Source of the DNA: Fictibacillus macauensis ZFHKF-1
GTDB taxonomy: Bacteria; Bacillota; Bacilli; Bacillales; Fictibacillaceae
Direction: 5' to 3'
Assembly: GCF_000269865.1 (NCBI RefSeq)
Contig: NZ_AKKV01000020.1
Span: 1 to 64,000 of the forward strand
DNA: 64,000 bases
In this document: positions 8,631 to 16,217 of the stretch, piece by piece
Layout: each line of letters begins with the position of its first letter
How positions within the stretch are numbered: position 1 is the stretch's first letter
Translations under genes and position numbers: made by a program
The notes under the pieces: model-generated
What the model was told of the DNA's origin: nothing
What the model saw: only the letters and a program-made list of their open reading frames with translations
The model's database searches: none

Positions 8631-9125
8631 GTCAAGCGTGCGTGCTTGTTGGCGAATCTTTTGTTGTAACAGACGTTCTTGAATGACGTCACTACGATCG
8701 CGAAGTGAATGCTTATGAATGAGGCTGTCATCGTTTAGATTGCTAGGTTGTAGGCTGCTTTCATAATGCGTGCGTAAAATTTGATCTTCTAATGGTAAGT
8801 CAAAGTCAATAAAGAGTTGATCTTCGTTGTACGTGGACACTCTTTTTTTAAGTAGTGAAAGAAGACGAGGGCGATCAATGCCGAGTGATTGTAAGGATGA
8901 TTGATGCTGTTCTAGCTTTTTTAGGGCGCTAGTTAACATGCGTCGTGCTCCTTTATGGTTGCCGCGTCGTTCATGGTATAGTCCGACAGCAAGCTGAATG
9001 AGTCCAACCCAAAGGTCGTTCTCCATGCCCTCGCTTTTCCAATGTTCTTCTAATACTTCATGACATTCAAAATAATCACGACTAGCAAAATGGGTTAAAT
9101 AATCAAGATAAGCTTGCGGATACAT
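8628..9125 (-). CDS. ypuF: DUF309 domain protein (YpuF-like)
   Basis: A 165-aa protein of unknown function. Its N-terminal half has the DUF309 signature: YFECHEVLEEHWKSEG followed by GLIQLAVGLYHERRGN, a helical fold rich in conserved His/Glu. The C-terminal third is variable and polar. On the reverse strand AGAAGGAGG sits 6 nt before ATG 9125 and only 3 nt before ATG 9128, so the second is preferred. It is divergent from scpA, as in relatives. Confidence 0.87.
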   Translation of the reverse strand: MYPQAYLDYLTHFASRDYFECHEVLEEHWKSEGMENDLWVGLIQLAVGLYHERRGNHKGARRMLTSALKKLEQHQSSLQSLGIDRPRLLSLLKKRVSTYNEDQLFIDFDLPLEDQILRTHYESSLQPSNLNDDSLIHKHSLRDRSDVIQERLLQQKIRQQARTLD

Positions 9126-9146
9126 CATGCGCCTCCTTCTCGTTAA

Positions 9147-9178
9147 TTGTAAAGCAATCCGGAAATTTATGATATAAT
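9147..9178 (+). promoter_or_regulatory. Sigma-A promoter (extended -10) for scpAB
   Basis: A perfect TATAAT at 9173-9178 is preceded by TGA, forming an extended -10 TGnTATAAT. A TTGTAA at 9147-9152 is 20 nt away, too far for a normal -35, so the extended -10 probably does most of the work. It lies 41 bp before scpA. Confidence 0.65.
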
Positions 9179-9218
9179 TTTTAGGACAGTAGAATTTAAA
9201 AAATAAAGGACACAATCG

Positions 9219-9968
9219 ATGATGAAATATAATGTGAAAGTGGATGCTTTTGAAGGACCGCTCGATTTATTGCTTCACTTAATCACTTCCTATGAAATTG
9301 ATATTTATGACATTCCGGTCGCACCAATTACTGAGCAGTATATGAATTATATACATACAATGCAAGAGTTAGAGCTTGATGTGGCAAGTGAGTATTTAGT
9401 AATGGCTGCTACGCTTTTGGCCATTAAAAGCAAAATGCTTTTACCAAAACAAGAGTTAGAGATGATGGATGAGTTAGAGAATCTAGAAGATGAGGGCGAT
9501 CCGCGTGAAGAACTTGTTCGCCGTTTAATTGAATATCGTAAATTTAAGCAGGCGGCGCTTGATTTAAAAGAAAAAGAACGTGAGCGCAGTCAAGTATTTA
9601 CCAGAGAGCCTGCTGATTTAACGGCATTTGAACGGGAAGCGGAAGAAACAAATCCCGTAGCCGATGTTACCATTTATGATATGCTAGCGGCAATGCAAAA
9701 GATTTTTGCGCAGAAAAAAATTCGCCAACCTCAACAAGCTACCGTGAAGCGGCAGAGTATCCCGATTGAAGATCGCATGAAAGAAATCATGAAGGAGCTT
9801 GCTTTTGGAACGGTCAAGCGCTTTTCGGATTTTTTCCGTAGTGAAGAGCGCGAACAACTAGTTGTTACATTTTTAGCTGTCTTAGAGCTCATGAAAACAC
9901 AAGATATTCTATGTGAGCAAACGAGTAATTTTAGTGAAATTTTTATCTCGGCGTCAAAGGGGACTTAA
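9219..9968 (+). CDS. scpA: Segregation and condensation protein A (kleisin)
   Basis: Kleisin subunit of the SMC-ScpA-ScpB condensin that organises and segregates the chromosome. The 249-aa product has the N-terminal SMC-neck-binding domain ([48 protein letters not shown]), an acidic linker near 85-95, and a C-terminal winged helix that binds the SMC head. AAAGGA precedes ATG 9219. A second ATG follows immediately. It is 2 bp from scpB. Confidence 0.96.
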   Translation: MMKYNVKVDAFEGPLDLLLHLITSYEIDIYDIPVAPITEQYMNYIHTMQELELDVASEYLVMAATLLAIKSKMLLPKQELEMMDELENLEDEGDPREELVRRLIEYRKFKQAALDLKEKERERSQVFTREPADLTAFEREAEETNPVADVTIYDMLAAMQKIFAQKKIRQPQQATVKRQSIPIEDRMKEIMKELAFGTVKRFSDFFRSEEREQLVVTFLAVLELMKTQDILCEQTSNFSEIFISASKGT

Positions 9969-9970
9969 CA

Positions 9971-10555
9971 GTGAAAGAGCAAGCGGAACAAAAAGCGATT
10001 ATGGAAGGTTTATTGTTTGTAACAGGAGAAGAAGGTATTGATGAAAAACAATTAGCCGACGTATTGCAAATCGACAAAGAAACGGTGCGCCAGGTTATGA
10101 AGGAACTGCGCGCTGATTATAGCAAGAGCTCCCGAGGGATGGAGATTATTGAAATCGCAGGTACGTATCAGTTTGTTACAAAGGCAGAGCATGCGCTGTA
10201 TTATGAACGGCTCGTTTCAGCACCAGCACATACGGGCTTGTCCCAAGCAGCGCTTGAAACGCTAGCGATTATTGCCTATAAACAGCCGATCACCCGCAGT
10301 GAAATTGAAGAAGTACGTGGTGTTAAAACAGAAAAGCCCCTCCAAACATTAGCATCAAAAGGATTGATTGTAGAAAAAGGGCGAGCTGAAGGTACTGGGC
10401 GTCCCATTCTTTATGGAACGACAAAATCATTTCTTGAGCATTTCGGACTCACCTCGATTGATGAGCTACCCCCGCTTCCAGAAGGCATTGAAGAACAAGC
10501 GATGGAAGAAGAAGCGGATTTGTTTTTTGCCAAGTTTCAAGAAACCTATGAATAA
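9971..10555 (+). CDS. scpB: Segregation and condensation protein B
   Basis: Winged-helix dimer that bridges ScpA in the SMC condensin. It is 194 aa with tandem winged helices. The family stretch TGLSQAALETLAIIAYKQPITRSEIEEVRGV lies near residues 95-125, followed by GRAEGTGRPILYGTT. It begins with GTG behind AAAGGGGA and is cotranscribed with scpA. A terminator shared with the opposing gene follows. Confidence 0.96.
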   Translation: MKEQAEQKAIMEGLLFVTGEEGIDEKQLADVLQIDKETVRQVMKELRADYSKSSRGMEIIEIAGTYQFVTKAEHALYYERLVSAPAHTGLSQAALETLAIIAYKQPITRSEIEEVRGVKTEKPLQTLASKGLIVEKGRAEGTGRPILYGTTKSFLEHFGLTSIDELPPLPEGIEEQAMEEEADLFFAKFQETYE

Positions 10556-10560
10556 TAGCG

Positions 10561-10602
10561 AAAAAGAGCCAACTTTTTTTAAAAAAGGGTGGCTCTTTTT
10601 TT
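10561..10602. terminator. Bidirectional terminator after scpB
   Basis: AAAAAGAGCCA at 10561-10571 pairs with TGGCTCTTTTT at 10590-10600. Flanking A and T runs allow use by scpB and by the convergent reverse-strand gene ending at 10608. Confidence 0.88.
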
Positions 10603-10607
10603 ACGCT

Positions 10608-11084
10608 TTATTTAATCGATTGTTCGCGCCAGTCTAAACTAAAGTTCACCATACCGGTATCACCTTTGTAAATGGGCGTTACACTAATAACTTGATTCAT
10701 TCCGGGACCGACAATTAACGGGAAATTTGGGTTTCCTTCTAATGTCGTATAAGGTGGGATCGCCTGCTCTAAATGAGACAATCCAGATGCTTTAATGTTA
10801 GTGCCATAATAAATATCGCCAATGACAGGAAGACGAGCATCAGGTGTATTGGTTGTAATTAAATTACGCGTATAGGGACTTTTGTATAGTTTGCCATATA
10901 ACGGTGTGTCGATATAAAAATAAACGTTGATTCCAGCATTCGAAAGATTGGCAACGCGCGTGCGCGTGATGACGAGGTTCACGTTTGAGTCGATTGGATT
11001 TTGGAAAGAAAAAACAGCGTTTTCCTCACAAGAAAAAGGAATGGGAACGCCTCTTCCACCAAAATACCCACGTAAAGTTTGCAT
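10608..11084 (-). CDS. Uncharacterised beta-rich protein, paralogue 1
   Basis: A 158-aa protein of unknown function, clearly related to the neighbour at 11211-11729. Both share PIPFSC.ENA near the N-terminus, NP.DSN.LV, RVANLS..GI, IYYG.NI, a PPY(T/S)T turn and a closing DW(R/Q)E. It has no signal peptide, membrane segment or Cys cluster. The general pattern (G-F/Y-G, ENA, NP, N.S) resembles small DUF6143-type proteins of Bacillus, but I cannot confirm this. AAAGGAG lies 6 nt before the ATG. A hairpin separates it from its paralogue, so it probably has its own promoter. Confidence 0.72.
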   Translation of the reverse strand: MQTLRGYFGGRGVPIPFSCEENAVFSFQNPIDSNVNLVITRTRVANLSNAGINVYFYIDTPLYGKLYKSPYTRNLITTNTPDARLPVIGDIYYGTNIKASGLSHLEQAIPPYTTLEGNPNFPLIVGPGMNQVISVTPIYKGDTGMVNFSLDWREQSIK

Positions 11085-11187
11085 AGGGAGCTCCTTTTGT
11101 AAGTAGTAATCGTTAAAACAGGCTCCTATTACACTATGATACGGTTGTACTTTGGTGAAGGATTACTAGAAAAATGGATTGTTGATA

Positions 11188-11223
11188 TGAAAAAACAGAA
11201 CATGTTGGCTTCATGTTCTGTTT
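11188..11223 (-). terminator. Reverse-strand terminator between the paralogues
   Basis: AAACAGAACATG (11193-11204) pairs with CATGTTCTGTTT (11212-11223). On the reverse strand it is followed by TTTTTT. It overlaps the stop codon of the gene ending at 11211. Confidence 0.82.
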
Positions 11224-11729
11224 GTATGAAAGGCATCGGTTGTTAAGACGGGTTCTTCTTGCCAATCGTAAGAGGCATTCACACACCCTGTTCCGTTAGT
11301 TTCAATCGGAGTAATGGTCGCAATATGATTTGTACCTGGTGGGAAGACTGCTTTTCCTAAGGGAACGGTGTCCCATGTTGAATACGGCGGAACGGCGATT
11401 GTAATAACGGGAACACCTTCTTTAATTTCAATGTTGTTTCCGTAATAAATGCCTGTACTGGTTAATCGGTTTGGCGTTTCCAATGGTCCAATTACATAAT
11501 CACTACGAAATAGACGACCGCTAGGCGTACCGAGTAACGTAATAATAATTTGGATGCCTGTACTTGATAGATTAGCCACACGAATGCGACGAAGGGTTAC
11601 GAGGGTATTAGAATTTTTGGGATTACGCAAAATAAAAGCGGCATTTTCTGAACAAGAAAAAGGAATAGGGTATGCCATGCCGCGGTATGCCCCATTAATT
11701 CCAGCTGTTGGTTCTTGCTTAATGTCCAC
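11211..11729 (-). CDS. Uncharacterised beta-rich protein, paralogue 2
   Basis: A 172-aa homologue of the 10608-11084 product, with an N-terminal extension (MDIKQEPTAGINGAY) and a short C-terminal extension. The shared blocks are YPIPFSCSENAAF, NPKNSN, IRVANLSSTGI, GIYYGNNIE and VPPYSTW. It starts with GTG behind AAAGGAGAGG. No catalytic motif is visible. The pair looks like a tandem duplication. Placement among sporulation genes makes a spore role conceivable, but no motif supports it. Confidence 0.72.
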   Translation of the reverse strand: MDIKQEPTAGINGAYRGMAYPIPFSCSENAAFILRNPKNSNTLVTLRRIRVANLSSTGIQIIITLLGTPSGRLFRSDYVIGPLETPNRLTSTGIYYGNNIEIKEGVPVITIAVPPYSTWDTVPLGKAVFPPGTNHIATITPIETNGTGCVNASYDWQEEPVLTTDAFHTNRT

Positions 11730-11844
11730 TCAATCCTCTCCTTTCGTTCTCAACCTATGAACGTAAGGTAGTCGTTATAACCTCCGTGGGTAATTTTTGC
11801 TTTTCCGGGGAACACTATCACCACAAAAAAGGAGTGTGCGTAAT

Positions 11845-12933
11845 GTGGCTACGATCGTATCTGTGCAAAGTGTAAATTTACCGTATAAAGTAACGCAAGA
11901 AGAAGTTATGACATTTGCCAAACACCAATTTTCCTCTCATTTTAAAGATATTGATCGCCTGCTTCCTGTCTTTGAAAATGGGGGCATTCAAACGCGTTAT
12001 TTAGTTTCTCCACTAGAATGGTTTACCGAAGTGCGTTCATTTCAAGAAAAGAATGATTGCTATATTCAAAATGCTGTTAAATTTGGCTGTGAAGCAATGG
12101 ATCGCTGTTTAGCTTCATCGCCTTTTTTGCAACGTGCTGTTTCGTATGATGAAATTGATGCCTTGTTTTTTATTTCAAGTACGGGTATATCAGCTCCAAG
12201 CATTGAAGCACGCTGGATGAATGAACGTTCCTTTTCTCCTCATACGAAACGCATTCCCATTTGGGGGCTTGGCTGTGCAGGTGGTGCGTCTGGGCTCAGC
12301 CGTGCATACGATTATTGCAAAGCATTTCCTCGGGCAAATGTGCTCGTTGTAGCGGTTGAGTTTTGTAGTCTAACGTTTCAACAAGAGGATGGGAGTAAAA
12401 GTAACTTTATCGGTACTTCGTTATTTGGCGATGGCGTAGCATGTGTCTTATTGTGTGGAGATGCTTCTGCGCTGTTAAAAGAGCGGACGAGCAAAAGTGT
12501 TCCAGTCATTAAAGACGTTCAAACAACACTCATGCCCCACTCAGAGGATGTCATGGGCTGGGACGTAAAAAATGAGGGACTGTATGTTGTTTTTTCACGC
12601 GACATTCCAACCATTGTAAGTCAGTGGCTCCAACCGACAGTAGCGGAATTTTTAGAAAAGCGCACCATACGATTTTCGGAGATTGACCATTGGATTGCCC
12701 ATCCTGGTGGTCAAAAAGTGCTTACGGCTTATGAAGCGGCACTCGGGCTTACTTCCACACAGTTGCAAAGTGCCCAAGATGTGTTACGAACGAACGGTAA
12801 TATGTCATCGGCAACGATTCTGTATGTCCTTCAGCGCGTCGTAAATCAAGCACAAAAGCAAGGTGACAAGGGCATTATGATGGCATTAGGTCCAGGTTTT
12901 TCTGCTGAATTAGTGTTGGTAGAATGGGCATGA
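11845..12933 (+). CDS. bpsA: Type III polyketide synthase (alkylpyrone synthase)
   Basis: Chalcone-synthase-like homodimeric enzyme that extends long acyl-CoA starters with malonyl-CoA to form alkylpyrones. The 362-aa product has the active-site Cys in IWGLGCAGGASGLSRA, family features SSTGISAPSIEARWM and GTSLFGDGVA, the catalytic His in HWIAHPGGQKVL, and the Asn in RTNGNMSSAT. The best start is GTG 11845, 10 nt after GGAG. The frame is open further upstream but lacks a ribosome site. It forms a two-gene unit with the methyltransferase, as bcsA-ypbQ do in B. subtilis. Confidence 0.93.
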   Translation: MATIVSVQSVNLPYKVTQEEVMTFAKHQFSSHFKDIDRLLPVFENGGIQTRYLVSPLEWFTEVRSFQEKNDCYIQNAVKFGCEAMDRCLASSPFLQRAVSYDEIDALFFISSTGISAPSIEARWMNERSFSPHTKRIPIWGLGCAGGASGLSRAYDYCKAFPRANVLVVAVEFCSLTFQQEDGSKSNFIGTSLFGDGVACVLLCGDASALLKERTSKSVPVIKDVQTTLMPHSEDVMGWDVKNEGLYVVFSRDIPTIVSQWLQPTVAEFLEKRTIRFSEIDHWIAHPGGQKVLTAYEAALGLTSTQLQSAQDVLRTNGNMSSATILYVLQRVVNQAQKQGDKGIMMALGPGFSAELVLVEWA

Positions 12934-12948
12934 AAAGGAGAGAAAACG

Positions 12949-13503
12949 ATGTTTGTTCTAATTTTTAGCATCATCCTGGCTGAGCGCCTGATTGAGCTTC
13001 TCGTTGCCAAACGCAATGAAAAAAAGATGCTGCGTTCAGGTGGCTATGAAGTAGGTAGGGGTCACTATCGCTATATGGTCTTGCTTCATAGTTGTTTTTT
13101 AGGATCGTTGATTCTTGAAGTGGTCGGCTATGGTGCCAAACCTCCTCAATGGACATGGGTGTTGCTAGGACTCTTTTTCACATTGCAAGCAGGTCGCATT
13201 TGGTGCATTTCTTCCCTAGGTGTCTATTGGAATACGAAAATTATGATTCTGCCAGGTGCTCATGTGATCGAAAAAGGGCCGTATCGCTGGTTGCGGCATC
13301 CGAACTATGTGATTGTTTCTCTTGAAATTGTCTGTATTCCGCTCATTTTTGGGGCGTATGTTACTGCCCTTGTTTTTTCAGTGTTAAATATGATCATTCT
13401 TTTTATTCGTATCCCAATGGAAGAGAAAGCTTTGCAGCAAGCAACTGATTATACCGTGTGCTTTCAGGAAAAGAAACGATTTGTTCCAAAAGTGAAAACA
13501 TAA
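12949..13503 (+). CDS. bpsB: Isoprenylcysteine-carboxyl-methyltransferase-family protein (alkylpyrone methyltransferase)
   Basis: A 184-aa membrane protein with about four or five hydrophobic segments. The ICMT signature sits near the C-terminus: GPYRWLRHPNY, then a conserved Glu-rich MEEKAL segment. In B. subtilis the homologue (YpbQ/BpsB) methylates the alkylpyrones made by the adjacent type III synthase. The 15-bp spacing here supports the same pathway. AAAAGGAGAG precedes the ATG. Confidence 0.88.
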   Translation: MFVLIFSIILAERLIELLVAKRNEKKMLRSGGYEVGRGHYRYMVLLHSCFLGSLILEVVGYGAKPPQWTWVLLGLFFTLQAGRIWCISSLGVYWNTKIMILPGAHVIEKGPYRWLRHPNYVIVSLEIVCIPLIFGAYVTALVFSVLNMIILFIRIPMEEKALQQATDYTVCFQEKKRFVPKVKT

Positions 13504-13507
13504 CTAA

Positions 13508-13535
13508 TCATAACCGTTCCGAACATGCATAGACT
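13508..13535 (+). promoter_or_regulatory. Possible sigma-E promoter for dacB-spmAB
   Basis: TCATAAC at 13508-13514 and CATAGACT at 13528-13535 resemble the mother-cell sigma-E -35 and -10 elements, with a 13-nt spacer. dacB is sigma-E dependent in B. subtilis. The -35 match is partial. Confidence 0.45.
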
Positions 13536-13564
13536 TGTACAAACGAGTAAGGGACGGATGCGAT

Positions 13565-14743
13565 ATGCAAAAGCGTATGAAATGGATAGTGCCACTTCTT
13601 CTTGTCTTTTTATATTGGTCGGTTGGACCAGCAACCGTATGGGCGGGGGCGCCTGCTGGATCGGCACGAGCCGCAATCGTTATGGAAGAAGCGAGCGGCC
13701 GTGTGTTATATGGAAGAAGCGAACATGCTTCGATGAGAATTGCAAGCATCACCAAAATTATGACAGCCATCCTAGCAATTGAATCGAATAAGTTAGGAAA
13801 GAGTGTGAAAATTAGTTCTAAAGCCGCTGGTGTGGAAGGCTCCTCACTATATTTACGCGCTGACGAGCGCTTGCCGTTACGAGATCTTGTGTATGGCTTA
13901 ATGTTGCGTTCTGGCAATGATGCCGCAGTGGCAATTGCTGAATATGTAGGAGGAAGTCTTGAAGGCTTTACGCACATGATGAATGAAAAAGCGCGTGAAA
14001 TTGGCATGAAGCATACGCAATTCCAAAATCCGCACGGTTTAGATGATACAGACGGGCATTATTCTTCTGCCTATGATATGGCGCTGCTTACGCGCTATGC
14101 CATGCAAAATTCGGAGTTTCGGACCATTTCGGGTACGAAAGTGTATCGTTCTTCTCAAGAAAGTGAAAAGTGGGATCGTGTTTGGAACAATAAAAATAAA
14201 ATGTTAAAAATGTATCCGTACGCAACAGGTGGAAAAACAGGGTATACGAAGCTGGCGAAGCGAACACTTGTATCAACTGCGCGCAAGGATGGAATGTCGC
14301 TCATTGCTGTTACTATCAATGATCCAAATGATTGGGACGATCATATGGCGATGTTTAACTGGGGATTTGCTAACTTTCATGTGAAGACGCTTGCCGAAAA
14401 AGGATTCGTTGCAAACGTCACAGAGGAAGCGTATCGCGATCATTTGAGAACGAATCGTACGTTTTCTTATCCGCTTTTAAAAGAGGAAGAAAGTTCTGTG
14501 CGTACAGAAGTGGTGGTGCCGAACGCTTCAAAAGAGTCGATTTCCAAAGCCGATGCGCATACGCCTATTGGCACATTAAAGATTTTTGTAGCGGATGTGG
14601 TCGTAGGTACGTTGCCGCTTTATTATGAAAAAAATAAGCCGCATAAGCTGAAAAAAGAAACAAGCTTTTGGCAAAGTGTAAAAGATACCGCCGTTTCTTT
14701 CTTTTTATTACGTCCATTTGACGCTGGTGATCGTCATGGTTAA
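13565..14743 (+). CDS. dacB: D-alanyl-D-alanine carboxypeptidase DacB (PBP5*)
   Basis: Sporulation-specific carboxypeptidase that trims cortex peptidoglycan stem peptides and so sets cortex cross-linking. The 392-aa product has an N-terminal signal peptide ([18 protein letters not shown], probable cleavage after AWA-like VWAGA), then the three penicillin-binding motifs: S61-I-T-K64, S116-G-N118 and KTG in GGKTGYTK. A C-terminal beta domain follows. ATG 13565 fits AAGGGACGG upstream. The stop overlaps spmA by 8 bp. Confidence 0.94.
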   Translation: MQKRMKWIVPLLLVFLYWSVGPATVWAGAPAGSARAAIVMEEASGRVLYGRSEHASMRIASITKIMTAILAIESNKLGKSVKISSKAAGVEGSSLYLRADERLPLRDLVYGLMLRSGNDAAVAIAEYVGGSLEGFTHMMNEKAREIGMKHTQFQNPHGLDDTDGHYSSAYDMALLTRYAMQNSEFRTISGTKVYRSSQESEKWDRVWNNKNKMLKMYPYATGGKTGYTKLAKRTLVSTARKDGMSLIAVTINDPNDWDDHMAMFNWGFANFHVKTLAEKGFVANVTEEAYRDHLRTNRTFSYPLLKEEESSVRTEVVVPNASKESISKADAHTPIGTLKIFVADVVVGTLPLYYEKNKPHKLKKETSFWQSVKDTAVSFFLLRPFDAGDRHG

Positions 14744-15329
14744 TTACATTTGGATGGGGATGCTCGTCATCGGTTTTATTACTGCTATGCTCAATGGACG
14801 AATGGATGAAGTGAATGCATCGCTTTTTAAAAGTACACAAGAAGCGGTAACTTTATCACTTGGACTCGTGAGCGTACTTGTATTTTGGTTAGGATTAATG
14901 AAAATTGCCGAAAAGGGCGGACTGTTAGAAAAGCTTGCTGCGTTATTTCGGCCGCTCGTCAAGCGCCTGTTTCCTGATGTTCCAAACAATCACCCTGCGC
15001 TCGGTTATATTTTATCAAATATGGTCGCTAATTTATTTGGTCTCGGTAATGCAGCAACACCTATGGGCATTAAGGCGATGGAGCAATTAAAACAATTAAA
15101 TGGTGGTAAAAATGAGGCATCGCGCTCAATGATTACCTTGCTTGCCATTAATACGTCAAGCATTACGTTAATTCCAACGACCATTATTGCCATTCGAATG
15201 AATTATGGATCAGCCACACCGACAGATATTGTAGGAACAACATTATTGGCAACGGCGATCTCTACCGTCTTTGCGCTCAGCATTGACCGCTACTTTTATT
15301 ATCGCTCAAAACGAAGGGAGAGGCGATAA
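14736..15329 (+). CDS. spmA: Spore maturation protein A
   Basis: A 197-aa membrane protein needed with SpmB for full spore core dehydration. It is nucleoside-transporter-like (gate domain) and starts MVNYIWMGMLVIGF, the family start. Conserved features are FWLGLMKIAEKGGL, NNHPALGYILSNMVANLFGLGNAATP and a tail YFYYRSKRR. The start codon lies inside dacB, so translation is probably coupled. SpmB follows after 1 bp. Confidence 0.94.
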   Translation: MVNYIWMGMLVIGFITAMLNGRMDEVNASLFKSTQEAVTLSLGLVSVLVFWLGLMKIAEKGGLLEKLAALFRPLVKRLFPDVPNNHPALGYILSNMVANLFGLGNAATPMGIKAMEQLKQLNGGKNEASRSMITLLAINTSSITLIPTTIIAIRMNYGSATPTDIVGTTLLATAISTVFALSIDRYFYYRSKRRERR

Positions 15330-15330
15330 T

Positions 15331-15861
15331 GTGACCATCATGAACACGTTTTCCGTTTGGTTTATTCCATTACTAATTGGCGGAATCCTAGTCTATGGTA
15401 CTGTGAAAAAAGTCCCGACCTATGAATCGTTTGTAGAAGGAGGAAAAGAGGGGTTTTCGCTCGCTGTTTCCATGATTCCTTACTTAGTAGGTATGCTTGT
15501 CGCTATTTCTGTGTTTCGGGCTTCGGGCGCAATGGATGCGATCATTAGTGTGGGTAAACCGGTCTTTGAATGGTTTCACATTCCTGCCGAGGTCGTTCCC
15601 CTTGGCTTAATGCGAACCATTTCTGGGAGTGGTGCCTTAGGCATGACGTCTGATCTTATTGCATCTTATGGACCGGATTCCTTTATTGGTCGACTTGCTT
15701 CTACCATTCAAGGTAGTACAGATACGACGTTTTACGTGTTAACGGTTTACTTCGGAGCTGTTGGTATTCGAAAAATGGGCTATGCCCTAAAAGTAGGACT
15801 GTTAGCAGACCTTGTTGGCTTTTTAGCTTCCATTTTTGCGGTAACTGTGTTTTTTTCCTAA
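15331..15861 (+). CDS. spmB: Spore maturation protein B
   Basis: A 176-aa membrane partner of SpmA with the same gate-domain fold: FVEGGKEGFSLAVSMIPYLVG, FRASGAMDAI, LGLMRTISGSGALGMTSD and QGSTDTTFYVLTVYFGAVG. The best start is GTG 15331, 8 nt after GGGAGAGG. ATG 15340 is too far from the site. It is the last gene of the dacB-spmA-spmB unit and the left border of the accessory block. Confidence 0.93.
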   Translation: MTIMNTFSVWFIPLLIGGILVYGTVKKVPTYESFVEGGKEGFSLAVSMIPYLVGMLVAISVFRASGAMDAIISVGKPVFEWFHIPAEVVPLGLMRTISGSGALGMTSDLIASYGPDSFIGRLASTIQGSTDTTFYVLTVYFGAVGIRKMGYALKVGLLADLVGFLASIFAVTVFFS

Positions 15862-15880
15862 GAAAAGAGAGGAAGATGTT

Positions 15881-15904
15881 AGGGCGCTAATGCGTCTTTT
15901 TTTT
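15881..15904 (+). terminator. Weak terminator after spmB
   Basis: AGGGCGC (15881-15887) pairs with GCGTCTT (15892-15898) across TAAT, using two G-T pairs, followed by eight T. The rest of the 356-bp gap before the lasso genes is AT-rich and holds the regulatory elements listed next. Confidence 0.6.
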
Positions 15905-16042
15905 ATACGAAATAAGAGAAATGTATATGAGCCCTCATGTTAGAAAAAATGTAGATGAGCGAAAAGGTGCGTCATGCAAGAGAAAATGACCATTATAATT
16001 AAATAATAAAAATATTAATCTTGAAAATTTTTAAGAATGAGG

Positions 16043-16071
16043 TTGACAACAGATTCCTTAGGTGGTAATTT
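16043..16071 (+). promoter_or_regulatory. Candidate promoter of the lasso cluster
   Basis: TTGACA at 16043-16048 is a perfect -35. The -10 position 17 nt later holds TAATTT (16066-16071), a weak match. The next elements downstream are a 16-bp palindrome and two related inverted repeats. A weak -10 overlapped by a palindrome is typical of a regulated promoter. Confidence 0.5.
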
Positions 16072-16085
16072 TAAGTTAACTTAAA
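16070..16085. promoter_or_regulatory. 16-bp perfect palindrome, possible operator
   Basis: TTTAAGTTAACTTAAA is self-complementary over all 16 bases. It overlaps the end of the proposed -10 and the likely start point, a typical repressor position. AT-rich palindromes also arise by chance in such regions, so function is inferred. Confidence 0.45.
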
Positions 16086-16086
16086 T

Positions 16087-16194
16087 GTTCTTTAAAACGA
16101 ACGGACATAAAAATTGCAGAAGCTACGAATATAGATTTTTAATTTTGAGGTTAGTAGCCATCTTTTTTTTACATAATGGTTCTTAATAGAGAAC
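16087..16194. repeat. Two copies of a 16-bp imperfect inverted repeat (GTTCTT-N6-GAAC)
   Basis: GTTCTTTAAAACGAAC (16087-16102) and GTTCTTAATAGAGAAC (16179-16194) share 12 of 16 bases, and each has GTTC/GAAC half-sites. Both lie between the proposed promoter and the cyclase start codon, the second only 23 bp before it. They may be binding sites for one dimeric regulator. No regulator gene lies in the cluster. Confidence 0.4.
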
Positions 16195-16217
16195 AAACGA
16201 AAGAGTGTTGGAGAGAC

